Positions 41,944-51,423 are shown, numbered from the stretch's first letter. The stretch: 64,000 nt of DNA from Weeksellaceae bacterium (GCA_949788275.1 OX460916.1:1116001-1180000); one strand, 5' to 3'. Notes: generated by a model not told the origin, from the letters alone. A program made the numbers and translations.

Positions 41944-42876
41944 CTATACATGTGCAGTAACGCCCATATCATTTAACTGGTGCAAGGAATACCCTTTTAC
42001 TTTGCCTTTTTGGAAATAAAAGTCCAATCGCCCTAAATACAATCCTGCCCAACCGACCTGATTAATAATCACGGGTTTATTACGCGCATTTTGATGGACT
42101 TCGGGTGCTGGCAAGAACGTATGGGTGTGTCCACCGATGATTAAATCGATATCACTTGTTCTTTGTGCAAATTTTGTATCACAAATCTTCTCTGAATTTT
42201 CGTAATTATACCCAATATGAGACAAACAGATAATTAAGTCACAATGGTGTTCCTGTTTAAGAATACGGGTCATATCTTGAGCGACTTCAACGGGGTCTAA
42301 GTATTTGGTTTCTTTATAGCATTTGGGATCTACTAACCCGTATAATTCTACGCCAACGGCAAATATCCCTATTTTAATCCCCTCTTTTAAAATGATTTTA
42401 TAAGGTTTAAAAGCGCCATCCAATAGCGTATTGGAAAAGTCATAATTAGAGGATAGGATATCAAAATTGGCATGAGGTAATGCTTTTTGAAATCCTTCCA
42501 AACCATTGTCATATTCGTGATTCCCGATGGTTCCCGCATCATACCCCATTTTAGACATCAGCTTATACTCCAATTCGCCTCCAAATAGATTAAAATAAGG
42601 AGTGCCTTGGAAAACGTCCCCTGCATCTAAAAGAAGTACATTCTTTTCTTGTTGCCTAATCTGATGAATCATGGTTGAACGACGTGCAAAACCTCCCTTA
42701 TCTGAAGTCACTTCATTTTTAGAAATCTCGAAAGGCTCTATACGGGAGTGTTGATCGTTCGTATGTAAAATGGTAATCTTTTTTATATCCGGTGCACTCG
42801 CCCACAATGGAATAGTTGGTAATAAAGTGATGGCTGCTGCAGCCGAAGACTTTTTAATAAATTCTCTTCTTTCCAT
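41944..42876 (-). CDS. 5'-nucleotidase metallophosphatase domain protein (Tat-exported)
   Basis: 310 residues. The N-terminus MERREFIKKSSAAAAITLLP has a twin-arginine motif followed by a hydrophobic stretch, so export by Tat is likely. The calcineurin-like dinuclear-metal site is complete: ILHTNDQHSRIEP, LLDAGDVFQGTPYF, IGNHEYDNGLEGF, ICLSHIGYN and LIIGGHTHTFLPAP. The usual C-terminal nucleotide-binding domain is absent from this protein and is encoded by the upstream gene (42876-43613), whose stop overlaps this start by one base. It is therefore one half of a two-gene 5'-nucleotidase. Confidence 0.9.
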   Translation of the reverse strand: MERREFIKKSSAAAAITLLPTIPLWASAPDIKKITILHTNDQHSRIEPFEISKNEVTSDKGGFARRSTMIHQIRQQEKNVLLLDAGDVFQGTPYFNLFGGELEYKLMSKMGYDAGTIGNHEYDNGLEGFQKALPHANFDILSSNYDFSNTLLDGAFKPYKIILKEGIKIGIFAVGVELYGLVDPKCYKETKYLDPVEVAQDMTRILKQEHHCDLIICLSHIGYNYENSEKICDTKFAQRTSDIDLIIGGHTHTFLPAPEVHQNARNKPVIINQVGWAGLYLGRLDFYFQKGKVKGYSLHQLNDMGVTAHV

Positions 42877-43613
42877 TACTTAATAATTCTTTTATTTGTA
42901 TTAACCTTTACTGCGGGGTTATTCTCAAAATAAGCCAGTAATAAATCGCGGTGCTTAAGATTTAAAATTTCGGCATGGGATGCTTTTTGCAAAAAGAACA
43001 TGCTATCACCTCCGTTAAATAAATAATCGGTTGTTGCTAATCGGTAGGTTTTATTCAAATCCAATGGCTGCCCATTAACTTTAATATCGTTGATAGAAGA
43101 TGCTTCAATACCAGCTATGGGATGCCCCACATGGGCTTTTAATAAAAAATCTACCATTTCTTGAACAACACTCCCCTTGACATCCAACACATAGACTTCA
43201 TTATCAAAAGGCATTAATTCAAAGATGTTTCCCACGGTTAAATCACCGGCATTAAATGTACGTCGTAACCCTCCGTAATTGATTAAGGCCATATCCACCG
43301 TTCCTCTATTTTCTTTCTGATACAAATCGGCCGTGTATCCTTGCGTTATATCGGCAACCAGGTTGCAAAGTGAGCAATTAAAACCATCTTTTAGCAAGTC
43401 GACGGACGTATGGGCTAGAACGCGATCCATTTTGGCCTTAAGTTCATTTTTATAAGGCTGAATCATCGCACTAATTGCTAGATCTTCTGAAACCTGATGG
43501 GTAATATTCGTATTGGGAATATACTCAGGTGTTAGTTTCTGATAGACTTTCGTACCACAAGAGGTAAGTAAAATCATAGAAACAACAACAAGATTATTTT
43601 TTAGAAGTTTCAT
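42876..43613 (-). CDS. 5'-nucleotidase C-terminal domain lipoprotein
   Basis: 245 residues. The lipobox ILLTSCGTK gives a lipid-anchored cysteine at residue 19. The body is the nucleotidase C-terminal domain: NLVADITQGYTADLYQ, LINYGGLRRTFNAGDLTVGNIFELMPFDNEVYVLDVKG (about 109-146), which contains the substrate-binding NxGGxR motif, and TDYLFNGGDSMFF near the end. The catalytic metal domain is missing and lies in the next gene. Together they could hydrolyse nucleotides in the periplasm. The first gene of the two-gene unit. Confidence 0.9.
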   Translation of the reverse strand: MKLLKNNLVVVSMILLTSCGTKVYQKLTPEYIPNTNITHQVSEDLAISAMIQPYKNELKAKMDRVLAHTSVDLLKDGFNCSLCNLVADITQGYTADLYQKENRGTVDMALINYGGLRRTFNAGDLTVGNIFELMPFDNEVYVLDVKGSVVQEMVDFLLKAHVGHPIAGIEASSINDIKVNGQPLDLNKTYRLATTDYLFNGGDSMFFLQKASHAEILNLKHRDLLLAYFENNPAVKVNTNKRIIK

Positions 43614-43793
43614 TATTGATTACTTTTGGAAATTGAATTGTTATTTGGACAAATTTGGGAATAAATTTTTAGTTATATCATCCATTGATCGGATTATTTA
43701 GACCAAATGAAATCTAATTTTCACAAATGCTTGACTATTTGTGGAATATTCACGAGATTTATAAAAGCTATTATTATTTTAAATAAGCAGACA

Positions 43794-44672
43794 ATGAAAG
43801 AATTAATCGGGACAGGTGTTGCATTGGTCACACCTTTTCATCAGGATGGACGTATCGACTTCCAAGGTTTGGAAAATTTAGTTGATTACTCTATCCAAGG
43901 AGGCGTTGAGTTTTTAGTGCTTTTAGGGACAACAGCAGAAGCTGCTACACTATCGAAGCAAGAAAAAGAAGAGGTGATTAAGGTGATTAAGCAGACAAAT
44001 GCTGGGCGTGTACCCATGGTTCTAGGAATTGGAGGAAACAATACCGCTGAGGTTGTTGCAGAATATGCAACCACTGATCTTAGCGACTACGTAGCCATTT
44101 TAACGGTATCTCCTTATTATAATAAACCTTCTCAAGAGGGAATTTACCAGCATTACAAAACAATTGCTGAATCAACAGACCAAAATATCATCTTGTATAA
44201 CGTCCCAGGACGCACTGGTTCAAATATCGATGCTGCAACAACCATTCGGTTGGCCAATGAATTTAAAAACATTGTAGCGGTTAAGGAAGCTTCTCCGAAC
44301 TTTTTACAGTCGATGGATATTCTTCGAATGAATACACGCGAAGATTTCTTAATTCTTTCAGGTGATGATGAATTTGCCTTACCGATGACCTTAGCAGGTG
44401 GCTCTGGTGTTATTTCCGTTATTGGCCAAGGATTACCTGCACCATTTACAGCCATGATTCGCGACGGGTTATCTCGTAACGTAGATAAGGCTTATTCAGC
44501 CCACAATGCATTAGTTGATATTACCCGCGCCATCTTTGAAGAAGGTAATCCTGCAGGAATTAAGGCTGTTCTGGCGAGCAGAGGTATTTGTGAGCCTTAT
44601 ACAAGACTACCGTTAATGCCCGCTACAGAAGCATTAACAACAAAAATCAATCAATTATTAAACGAATTTTAA
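43794..44672 (+). CDS. dapA: 4-hydroxy-tetrahydrodipicolinate synthase
   Basis: 292 residues from ATG (MKELIGTGVALVTPFHQDG); an earlier in-frame ATG at 43707 would add 29 residues with no match to the family. Condenses pyruvate with aspartate semialdehyde. Class I aldolase: LLGTTAEAATLSKQEK (about 43-58), the tyrosine of ILYNVPGRTGSNI (about 135), the Schiff-base lysine in IVAVKEASPNF (about 164), and LSGDDEFALPMTLAGGSGVISV. dapB is far away at the left edge. Followed by ferritin after ten bases. Confidence 0.95.
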   Translation: MKELIGTGVALVTPFHQDGRIDFQGLENLVDYSIQGGVEFLVLLGTTAEAATLSKQEKEEVIKVIKQTNAGRVPMVLGIGGNNTAEVVAEYATTDLSDYVAILTVSPYYNKPSQEGIYQHYKTIAESTDQNIILYNVPGRTGSNIDAATTIRLANEFKNIVAVKEASPNFLQSMDILRMNTREDFLILSGDDEFALPMTLAGGSGVISVIGQGLPAPFTAMIRDGLSRNVDKAYSAHNALVDITRAIFEEGNPAGIKAVLASRGICEPYTRLPLMPATEALTTKINQLLNEF

Positions 44673-44682
44673 AATACATACC

Positions 44683-45192
44683 ATGATTAAAGATAAAATA
44701 TTAGACGCCTTAAATAAACAGATTAAGTTAGAAGGCGATTCATCTCAATTGTATTTAGCAATGGCATCGTGGGCTGAGGTTAAAGGTTTAGAAGGAAGTG
44801 CAAACTTTTTATACGCCCATGCTGACGAAGAACGCACCCATATGCTAAAACTTGTGAAATTCATCAACGAGCGTGGTGGAAAAGCCTTTGTTCCGCAGAT
44901 TGAAGAGCCAAAACAAGACTTCGCTAGCTTAAAAGATGTGTTTACGGCTATTCTAAATCACGAAATTTTTGTTTCGGAATCCATTAATGATATTGTAGGC
45001 TTAACCCTTGAAGAGCGCGATTATACCACACATAACTTTATGCAATGGTATGTTTCTGAGCAAATTGAAGAAGAACGCCTAGCTCGTACGATCCTTGATA
45101 AATTAAATATGATTGGTGAAGATAAAGGTGGATTGTATTTGTTTGACCGTGACATCGTTAGCATGGATGTCGCTGCAAATACGACCGCATAA
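44683..45192 (+). CDS. ftnA: Ferritin (FtnA type)
   Basis: 169 residues. 24-mer iron-storage protein with no heme. Ferroxidase ligands fit: Glu17 in IKLEGDSSQLYLAM, Glu49/Glu50 and His53 in HADEERTHMLK, and EQIEEERLARTIL in the fourth helix. The length is that of bacterial ferritins. It follows dapA by ten bases, so they may be co-transcribed. No Fur box was identified. Confidence 0.95.
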   Translation: MIKDKILDALNKQIKLEGDSSQLYLAMASWAEVKGLEGSANFLYAHADEERTHMLKLVKFINERGGKAFVPQIEEPKQDFASLKDVFTAILNHEIFVSESINDIVGLTLEERDYTTHNFMQWYVSEQIEEERLARTILDKLNMIGEDKGGLYLFDRDIVSMDVAANTTA

Positions 45193-45259
45193 ACATAATA
45201 TTAACAAAGAGTAAGATTTTAATAATTTTATTTTTTATACATTAGTCATCGATTTTTAT

Positions 45260-45267
45260 TAAATTTG
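45260..45267 (+). promoter_or_regulatory. Promoter -7 box right against the bamD start codon
   Basis: TAAATTTG, exact TAnnTTTG match, ending only four bases before the bamD ATG (45272). If used, the transcript would begin at or just before the ATG, i.e. be leaderless. Confidence 0.5.
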
Positions 45268-45271
45268 CACC

Positions 45272-46120
45272 ATGTTAAAAAAACTAACCTTACTAGTTTT
45301 GATCGGCGCTTCCTTGACATCTTGTAACAAGATGTACAATCAAGCGATGAAGAGTACAGACAAAGACGAAATTTATACAATTGCAAACCAATTGTACAAT
45401 GAAGGGAAACTAAGTCATGCAATTGAATTGTATGAACGTATCTCTACCTCTTTTGTTGGAACGGAAAAAGCCGCTGAGATTGCTTACAATACAGCTGAAG
45501 CTAATTTCAAAGACAAAAGTTACCGTCTTGCTGGCCACTTGTTCAAAAACTTTGCAGGCTCTTATCCAATGGATTCGCGCGCAGAAGAAGCATTATACCT
45601 TTCGGCCTATTCCTATTACCAGGATTCACCGAAATATAATTTAGATCAAACCAGTACTTACAGTGCAATCAACGAATTACAAGGGTTTATTAATACTTAC
45701 CCTGAGTCAGCACACGTTGTAGATGCCAATAATTACATCTCTGAATTACGTAAAAAGCTTGAGCTTAAATCATTTGATATCGCTAAAGTGTACTACAAAA
45801 CAATGAAGTATAAGGCAGCCGGTATTGCTTTTGATAATATGATTGATGAATACCCTGATTCTCAACTAAGAGAAGAAGCGATGATGTATTCCCTTCGTTC
45901 AAAAGTAGAATTGGCCATTAACTTTAGCCGTTTAGAGAGTAAAGACTTACGTTTACAAGAAGCGCGTACGCAATACCGTCAGTTTGTAAAGTATTACCCG
46001 GAAACAAAATTTAAATCAGAAGCTGATAAATTAGTCAATGATGTTGAGAAAGACCTTGCCAAAACCAAGGAAATTCTTGCTCAAATAGAACAGACCAAAT
46101 TAACAGCAAATAATCAATAA
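45272..46120 (+). CDS. bamD: Outer membrane protein assembly factor BamD
   Basis: 282 residues. Lipoprotein partner of BamA in the outer-membrane insertion machine. The signal and lipobox MLKKLTLLVLIGASLTSCNK give Cys18. TPR-like repeats follow: EIYTIANQLYNEGKLSHAIELYERIS, AEANFKDKSYRLAGHLFKNFAGSYP, ALYLSAYSYYQDSPKYNLDQTSTYSAI and VYYKTMKYKAAGIAFDNMIDEYPDS. Length normal. It leads a rightward operon with rpoZ, coaBC, porD and recN, an order that is conserved in Flavobacteriia. Confidence 0.93.
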   Translation: MLKKLTLLVLIGASLTSCNKMYNQAMKSTDKDEIYTIANQLYNEGKLSHAIELYERISTSFVGTEKAAEIAYNTAEANFKDKSYRLAGHLFKNFAGSYPMDSRAEEALYLSAYSYYQDSPKYNLDQTSTYSAINELQGFINTYPESAHVVDANNYISELRKKLELKSFDIAKVYYKTMKYKAAGIAFDNMIDEYPDSQLREEAMMYSLRSKVELAINFSRLESKDLRLQEARTQYRQFVKYYPETKFKSEADKLVNDVEKDLAKTKEILAQIEQTKLTANNQ

Positions 46121-46139
46121 ATAACTAAATTCTTTTAGC

Positions 46140-46463
46140 ATGAATTTTAAAGATATCGGTGCATCAACCACTACAGAAACGTATAACCGTACAAAAATCG
46201 AAGAGAAAACTGGAAACATTTACGAATCGATTGTCATTATGGGGAAAAGAGCAGAACAAATCAACCAAGAAATGAAATCAGAATTGATTCAAAAATTGGA
46301 TGAATTCGCTGCCCATACCGATTCATTGGAAGAGGTATTCGAGAATAGAGAGCAGATTGAAGTATCTCGTTTTTACGAAAGACTTCCTAAAGCTACTTCT
46401 ATTGCAGTAAGAGAATGGTTAGATAATGATGTTTATTATAGAAATCCAAATGAGGATAAATAA
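46140..46463 (+). CDS. rpoZ: RNA polymerase omega subunit (Rpb6-like)
   Basis: 107 residues. The Bacteroidota omega/Rpb6 form: ASTTTETYNRTKIEEKTGNIYESIVIMGKRAEQINQEMKSEL (about 8-49). The NIYESIVIMGKRAEQI helix is the part that clamps the beta' C-terminus. Followed by a lineage-specific C-terminal region ending REWLDNDVYYRNPNED. Its stop TAA shares its last A with the coaBC ATG, consistent with tight co-translation between bamD and coaBC. Confidence 0.9.
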   Translation: MNFKDIGASTTTETYNRTKIEEKTGNIYESIVIMGKRAEQINQEMKSELIQKLDEFAAHTDSLEEVFENREQIEVSRFYERLPKATSIAVREWLDNDVYYRNPNEDK

Positions 46464-47662
46464 TGTCTATCTTACATAGTAAAAAAATTTTATTGGCAGT
46501 TTCTGCCGGAATAGCGGCCTATAAAGCCGCTTTTCTTGTTAGAGAGCTCATCAAGCGCGGTGCTGAGGTTAAAGTAATTATGACTCCTGATGCACAAAAC
46601 TTTGTTACACCACTCACTCTTTCTACCTTATCGAAAAACCCAGTTGAATGGGCGTTTTTTGGTGAAAAAGGCGATTGGAATAATCATGTAGACTATGCGT
46701 TATGGGCCGATTACCTTATTGTTGCTCCATGTACAGCGAATACCCTTTCAAACATGGCCGATGGGACATGCGACAACCTAGTTTTAGCCACTTTTTTATC
46801 AGCAAAATGCCCAGTCTACTTTGCGCCTGCCATGGATTTGGATATGTACCAACATCCAACGACAAAGCAAAATATACAAACGCTTGAAAAACAAGGCGCA
46901 ATTTGTATCCCAGCGGAAGCCGGTGAATTAGCCAGTGGATTAGTTGGCGAAGGCCGTATGGCTGAACCAGATCATATTGCCACTTTCCTTGAAAATCATA
47001 TCACCCAAAACTTGCCTTTATTCGGTAAAAAAGTCCTTATTTCCGCGGGTCCTACATACGAAAACATAGACCCTGTACGTTTTATAGGGAACTATTCTTC
47101 GGGTAAAATGGGATTTGAATTAGCAAAAACCGCTTTTAAACTCGGTGCTGAGGTTATTCTAGTAGCAGGCCCTAGCCACGAATCCGTAAATGGATTTGCC
47201 ATTCAACGTGAAAATGTAGTTTCAGCGAGAGATATGTATACAGCTATGCACCAGCATTTTGAAAGTGCAGATATTGTCGTAATGTCAGCGGCTGTTGCAG
47301 ATTACCGACCAAAAGAAATGGCCGTTCAAAAAATAAAAAAAGAAAATGACGATGATATGACCATTGAATTGGTTAAAAATCCCGATATTTTACAGTCTTT
47401 AGGACAACTAAAAAAACACCAATTATTGGTGGGTTTTGCGCTAGAAACGAACAACGAAGAAGAATACGCTCAACGAAAATTGGCTAAAAAGAATCTCGAC
47501 TTTATTGTTCTAAATTCTTTACAAGATAAAGAAGCCGGGTTTCAAAAAGATACCAATAAAATTACTATTATTGATAAAAATTTATCGGCGCGTAAATTTG
47601 ATGCAAAATCAAAAAAAGACGTCGCATTCGATATTTTTAATGTCATTCTTGAAAAACTATAA
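46463..47662 (+). CDS. coaBC: Bifunctional phosphopantothenoylcysteine decarboxylase/synthase
   Basis: 399 residues. Two steps of coenzyme A synthesis. The CoaC flavoprotein half: KILLAVSAGIAAYKAAFLVRELIKRG (about 8-33), LIVAPCTANTLSNMADGTCDNL and YFAPAMDLDMYQHPT, the Bacteroidota variant of the PxMNxxMW motif. The CoaB half from about residue 188: KKVLISAGPTYENIDPVRFIGNYSSGKMGFELA, VVMSAAVADYRPKEM and LVKNPDILQSLG. Both catalytic parts are present and full length. Begins within the rpoZ stop codon. Confidence 0.96.
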   Translation: MSILHSKKILLAVSAGIAAYKAAFLVRELIKRGAEVKVIMTPDAQNFVTPLTLSTLSKNPVEWAFFGEKGDWNNHVDYALWADYLIVAPCTANTLSNMADGTCDNLVLATFLSAKCPVYFAPAMDLDMYQHPTTKQNIQTLEKQGAICIPAEAGELASGLVGEGRMAEPDHIATFLENHITQNLPLFGKKVLISAGPTYENIDPVRFIGNYSSGKMGFELAKTAFKLGAEVILVAGPSHESVNGFAIQRENVVSARDMYTAMHQHFESADIVVMSAAVADYRPKEMAVQKIKKENDDDMTIELVKNPDILQSLGQLKKHQLLVGFALETNNEEEYAQRKLAKKNLDFIVLNSLQDKEAGFQKDTNKITIIDKNLSARKFDAKSKKDVAFDIFNVILEKL

Positions 47663-47665
47663 AAA

Positions 47666-48568
47666 ATGAAAAAAATAACCTCTGTTTTCTTTTCTGTTTG
47701 TTTGGCCGCGAGTTCATTCGCTCAAAATATAATTGCCGATGTTAAAGTGGATTACTCCCAAGTACAAGGTTCTAATACACAAGTGTATCAGACCTTAGAA
47801 CGTTCTTTGGTTAATTTTATTAATTCAACAAAATGGACTGATGACCGATTAAAAACCCACGAAAGAATAGAGGCTAATTTTGTTATTCTTATTTCTAAAA
47901 AAGAATCGAATAGGTATACGGCAACCTTACAAATTCAATCGAGAAGACCCGTATTTAATTCAACTTACTACACGCCTATTCTTAATTTGAATGACCGGAA
48001 TTTTAGTTTTGAATACCAAGAATTCGAAGAATTAATTTTTAACGACCGTAAATTCAGTGGTAAAAACTTAACCGATGTGATTACTTTCTACATCTATGTT
48101 ATGTTGGGCTATGATGCCGATACTTTTCAACGCGAAGGCGGAACGGCTTATTTTACAACAGCACAAAAGATTGCTAATAACGGTCAAAGCTCTCGTTTTT
48201 CGGGATGGAGCGATATGGATGGAATGCAATCCCGTACTCCCCTTATTAACAATATATTAAAAGCAGATAATAAGGCATTGCGTAATATCTATTACCAATA
48301 CCATCGTTTGGGATTAGATGTGATGTCTGAAAATGAATTACGCGGAAAGAATACGATTGGTAATGCCTTATTAACCTTAGACTTTTACCAAAACGGAAGT
48401 TATAGCCAGTTTTACCCTTTAGATATTTTTATTACCGCTAAAAAAGACGAAATCAGTAAAATCTTTGGTGGTGGTGCCCCTTCGGCTGTAAACATAGAAA
48501 AAGTAAAAGAAATTTTCAATAGCATAGCACCTGCTAATTCACAAATTTGGAATAACTTGAAAAAATAG
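47666..48568 (+). CDS. porD: DUF4835 protein, type IX secretion PorD
   Basis: 300 residues. Signal peptide MKKITSVFFSVCLAASSFAQ. The body has the DUF4835 features NIIADVKVDYSQVQGSNTQVYQTLERSLVNFINSTKWTDD (about 21-60), ERIEANFVILISKKESNRYTATLQIQSRRPVF and IYVMLGYDADTFQREGGTAYF. This family is annotated as PorD of the type IX secretion system; its periplasmic role is not defined. The position between coaBC and recN is conserved in Flavobacteriia. Confidence 0.85.
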   Translation: MKKITSVFFSVCLAASSFAQNIIADVKVDYSQVQGSNTQVYQTLERSLVNFINSTKWTDDRLKTHERIEANFVILISKKESNRYTATLQIQSRRPVFNSTYYTPILNLNDRNFSFEYQEFEELIFNDRKFSGKNLTDVITFYIYVMLGYDADTFQREGGTAYFTTAQKIANNGQSSRFSGWSDMDGMQSRTPLINNILKADNKALRNIYYQYHRLGLDVMSENELRGKNTIGNALLTLDFYQNGSYSQFYPLDIFITAKKDEISKIFGGGAPSAVNIEKVKEIFNSIAPANSQIWNNLKK

Positions 48569-48570
48569 TT

Positions 48571-50226
48571 ATGTTAAAAACACTACGTGTAAATAACTTC
48601 GCCATTATAGATCAATTAGAAATTGATTTTCATCATGGCATGACAACCATAACTGGAGAAACTGGAGCCGGAAAATCAATTTTATTAGGGGCCTTGAAAT
48701 TGGTGCTTGGTGACAGAGCCGATTTAAAGTCCTTAAAAAATGAACACGAAAAATGCATTATCGAAGCAGTTTTTGTTATTGATACCTTGAATCTAAAAGA
48801 TTTTTTTAGTGAACACGATTTAGATTACGAAGATGAAACTATCCTGCGAAGAGAACTTTTACCTTCGGGTAAATCGCGCGCATTTATCAATGATACGCCC
48901 GTTAAGATTTCCATCTTACAAGATCTTTCCGAACGCTTAATCGATATCCATTCTCAGTTTAATACACCCAAAATATTTGAACCCGACTTTCAACTTTCGA
49001 TGCTCGATATTTATGGTGAAAACCATTCTTTATTAAAGACGTTTAAAGACAAGTTTTTAGATTACTCGGCGACTAAAAAGAAAATAAAAAATGCCCAAGA
49101 TTCCCTGGAAAATCAATCCCAAGATCTTGAATACAAACTACACCTTTGGGAAGAATTAAGTAATGCTTCTCTTCGCGAAGGAGAATTAGAAGAGCTGGAA
49201 AATGAAATAAAATCATTGGCCAATGTCGAAGAAATATTAGCCACCCTCAATGAGTGTTATCAATTTCTAGATCATCCAGAAATGGGCATCATTAGTCAGC
49301 TAAATGAAGCGAGTAATAAACTCAATAAACTGACCGATTATTCCAACGACCTCCTTCTACTCTATGAACGAATGATTTCTTCAAAAATAGAACTGCAAGA
49401 CATCGTTAATGAACTACAAATTCGAATAGACGAAACCGAACTCAATCCAGAACGATTGGTTGAACTTAATGATCGATTCGATTTATTGCATCGCCTATTA
49501 AGAAAACACAATGTTCAAACAATAACTGAATTAACCCTCGTTCGTGAACAATTGGAAACCGAAACCTCTGGCTTCGATAATCTAAGCGATCTTATCATTC
49601 AGTTAACAAAACAACTGAATGTTCTGTCGGATGAATTAGAACGAATGAGCATTAAAATCCGGAAAAATAGAAATGGTTCTATAGAAACCATTCGGAAAAA
49701 TATTCTATCTACGCTGAGTCATTTGGGAATGGAGAATTCACAACTGATTATTCAATTGCACGAAACACCCGATTTTACAATTAGTGGAAAAGATGTCGTT
49801 GAATTTCTATTCAGTGCCAATAAAGGAATGGAACCCCGTGTTTTTGAAAAATCGGTTTCTGGTGGTGAACGTTCTCGTTTAATGCTAGCTATTAAAAAAT
49901 TATTAGCCACTCACCAACATTTACCAACGTTAATTTTAGATGAAATCGATACAGGTATTTCCGGAAAAGTAGCCAATGAAACAGGTAAGGTAATGCACAA
50001 CATGGCAGAAAATATGCAACTTTTAGTTATTACCCATTTACCCCAAGTTGCGGCCAAAGGCCATTACCAGATCAAAGTTTACAAAGAAATCGTTAACGAT
50101 GTAACACAAACCAACGTTATTCAACTAACTGATAATCAGCGCTTAGAAGAAATAGCACAAATGATTTCTGGTGCAGATATTACTGATGCTGCCCTCCATC
50201 AGGCAAAAGAACTGATGTACGTATAA
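48571..50226 (+). CDS. recN: DNA repair protein RecN
   Basis: 551 residues. SMC-like ATPase of double-strand break repair. Walker A: TTITGETGAGKSILLGALKLVLGDR (about 27-51). The middle is coiled coil (about 170-210 and 310-360, rich in Glu, Leu, Lys). ABC signature VSGGERSRLMLAIKKLLA (about 428-445), Walker B LILDEIDTGISGKVA and the H-loop LLVITHLPQVAAKGH. Length normal. Last gene of the bamD operon, followed by a terminator. Confidence 0.95.
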   Translation: MLKTLRVNNFAIIDQLEIDFHHGMTTITGETGAGKSILLGALKLVLGDRADLKSLKNEHEKCIIEAVFVIDTLNLKDFFSEHDLDYEDETILRRELLPSGKSRAFINDTPVKISILQDLSERLIDIHSQFNTPKIFEPDFQLSMLDIYGENHSLLKTFKDKFLDYSATKKKIKNAQDSLENQSQDLEYKLHLWEELSNASLREGELEELENEIKSLANVEEILATLNECYQFLDHPEMGIISQLNEASNKLNKLTDYSNDLLLLYERMISSKIELQDIVNELQIRIDETELNPERLVELNDRFDLLHRLLRKHNVQTITELTLVREQLETETSGFDNLSDLIIQLTKQLNVLSDELERMSIKIRKNRNGSIETIRKNILSTLSHLGMENSQLIIQLHETPDFTISGKDVVEFLFSANKGMEPRVFEKSVSGGERSRLMLAIKKLLATHQHLPTLILDEIDTGISGKVANETGKVMHNMAENMQLLVITHLPQVAAKGHYQIKVYKEIVNDVTQTNVIQLTDNQRLEEIAQMISGADITDAALHQAKELMYV

Positions 50227-50232
50227 ATTATG

Positions 50233-50262
50233 AACGCATTGTACTCACAATGCGTTATTTTT
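50233..50262 (+). terminator. Terminator of the bamD-recN operon
   Basis: AACGCATTGT/ACAATGCGTT perfect arms with an ACTC loop and a T-run, six bases after the recN stop. Confidence 0.9.
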
Positions 50263-50405
50263 GAATTAAATCTATACATTATGTTAAGCCCAATCTTTAA
50301 CACAGACAACAAAACAAGGTAATCCCTCTTATACAGCCGTTTTGGGTTGTTCATTTATAATTTGAATACGCAAAAAATTTATCCTTTATTTACGATTTAT
50401 TTTTT

Positions 50406-50520
50406 GGGCGCTCCCTTTCAGGTCAGGCTATCCGTTCCCAATTTTGGCAACAAGTAAATTACATATTCTTTTGAAAATCTCGAAGTTGTTGCCAAAGATT
50501 TCCACTGCTATCCTTAGCGC
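50406..50520 (+). repeat. Structured dispersed repeat, copy 5
   Basis: Closing helix GCGCT/AGCGC (a compensatory pair relative to copies 2 and 4); 5' hairpin CCT-TTC-AGG; linker AGGCTATCCGTTCCCAA; second hairpin TTTGGCAAC/GTTGCCAAA (50443-50451 with 50488-50496), 36-nt loop; linker CTGCTATCCTT. The rest of 50263-51395 shows no gene. Confidence 0.88.
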
Positions 50521-50836
50521 AACATCTCGGTTATTTTGAACACGACTACAAAGTTGAAATATCCTTTAACAATTTAATTATTTTAAGAGAAGGTATTGAA
50601 TCGCAGACTAGCAGCACTCCTCCATCCAGATAGATTAAAGAAAAATGATATCCTTTCGCTCGCTTAAATCAACTATTTTAAACCCAACTTAATCGACTAA
50701 TTTCAATTAAACATTTCACAGTTTGATTTTAATCGTCTCCGTCCAATTCCTATTCACCGAAAAAAATTCGGATTTAAATCATAATCCATCTTGCCCCATT
50801 TTTCTATAGACAAATTTACCCTTGTCTTATTTCTCT

Positions 50837-50867
50837 ATTATACCTATAGACTATATTACTTATATAG
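50837..50867 (+). repeat. CTATAGACTATATTA short repeat, copy 2
   Basis: ATTATACCTATAGACTATAT then TACTTATATAG; it is nearly identical to the copy at 51341, about 500 bases away, and to the minus-strand copy at 16738-16766. Confidence 0.6.
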
Positions 50868-51340
50868 GGGTTAATATCTCGTTTATTGATTGTATGATGA
50901 TCGACGGTCAATCTCGTTGTTCTGTATCACATCTTAATTAGCGCTATTAAAAAGATGAAATTCTATTTTGAAATGGTATTTTGATAGGAGAACAAAATCA
51001 ATAAAAATTTCAGATGGATTTGAAAAGATCAACGACATGCTCGATTCTAAGCTACAGCTCCTATCCTACCCTTTTCCCATAACTTCACTTATACCGTTCT
51101 AGCATCCCAAATGGTTTTGATTGATGGCATTATTATATGGGATATCTAGAGACGGAGTATATTCATCTTAACACGATGAAAAAACCAAGTTGTTAAACGT
51201 TGAAAATGAATTCAATCAATACTAGACTATGCGGGGATGTATATTGCATAGTAGCGATACACAAATAATTTTGGAGTTTTCCATGCATCATCGGTTTCAC
51301 CATCTCTTTTTAAAATTATTTTGCTTCTAACATATACCCT

Positions 51341-51371
51341 ATTATACCTATAGACTATATTACATATATAG
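51341..51371 (+). repeat. CTATAGACTATATTA short repeat, copy 3
   Basis: Same core as copy 2 with one change in the tail (TACATATATAG). Lies 25 bases before the terminator of the nucleoside phosphorylase gene. Confidence 0.6.
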
Positions 51372-51395
51372 AGTGAATTTCGCTAAAATTTGAAC

Positions 51396-51423
51396 AAAAA
51401 AAGTCCCAACGCAATGTTGGGAC
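51396..51423 (-). terminator. Terminator of the nucleoside phosphorylase gene
   Basis: GTCCCAAC/GTTGGGAC perfect arms with a GCAAT loop, followed on the minus strand by seven T. Confidence 0.9.
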
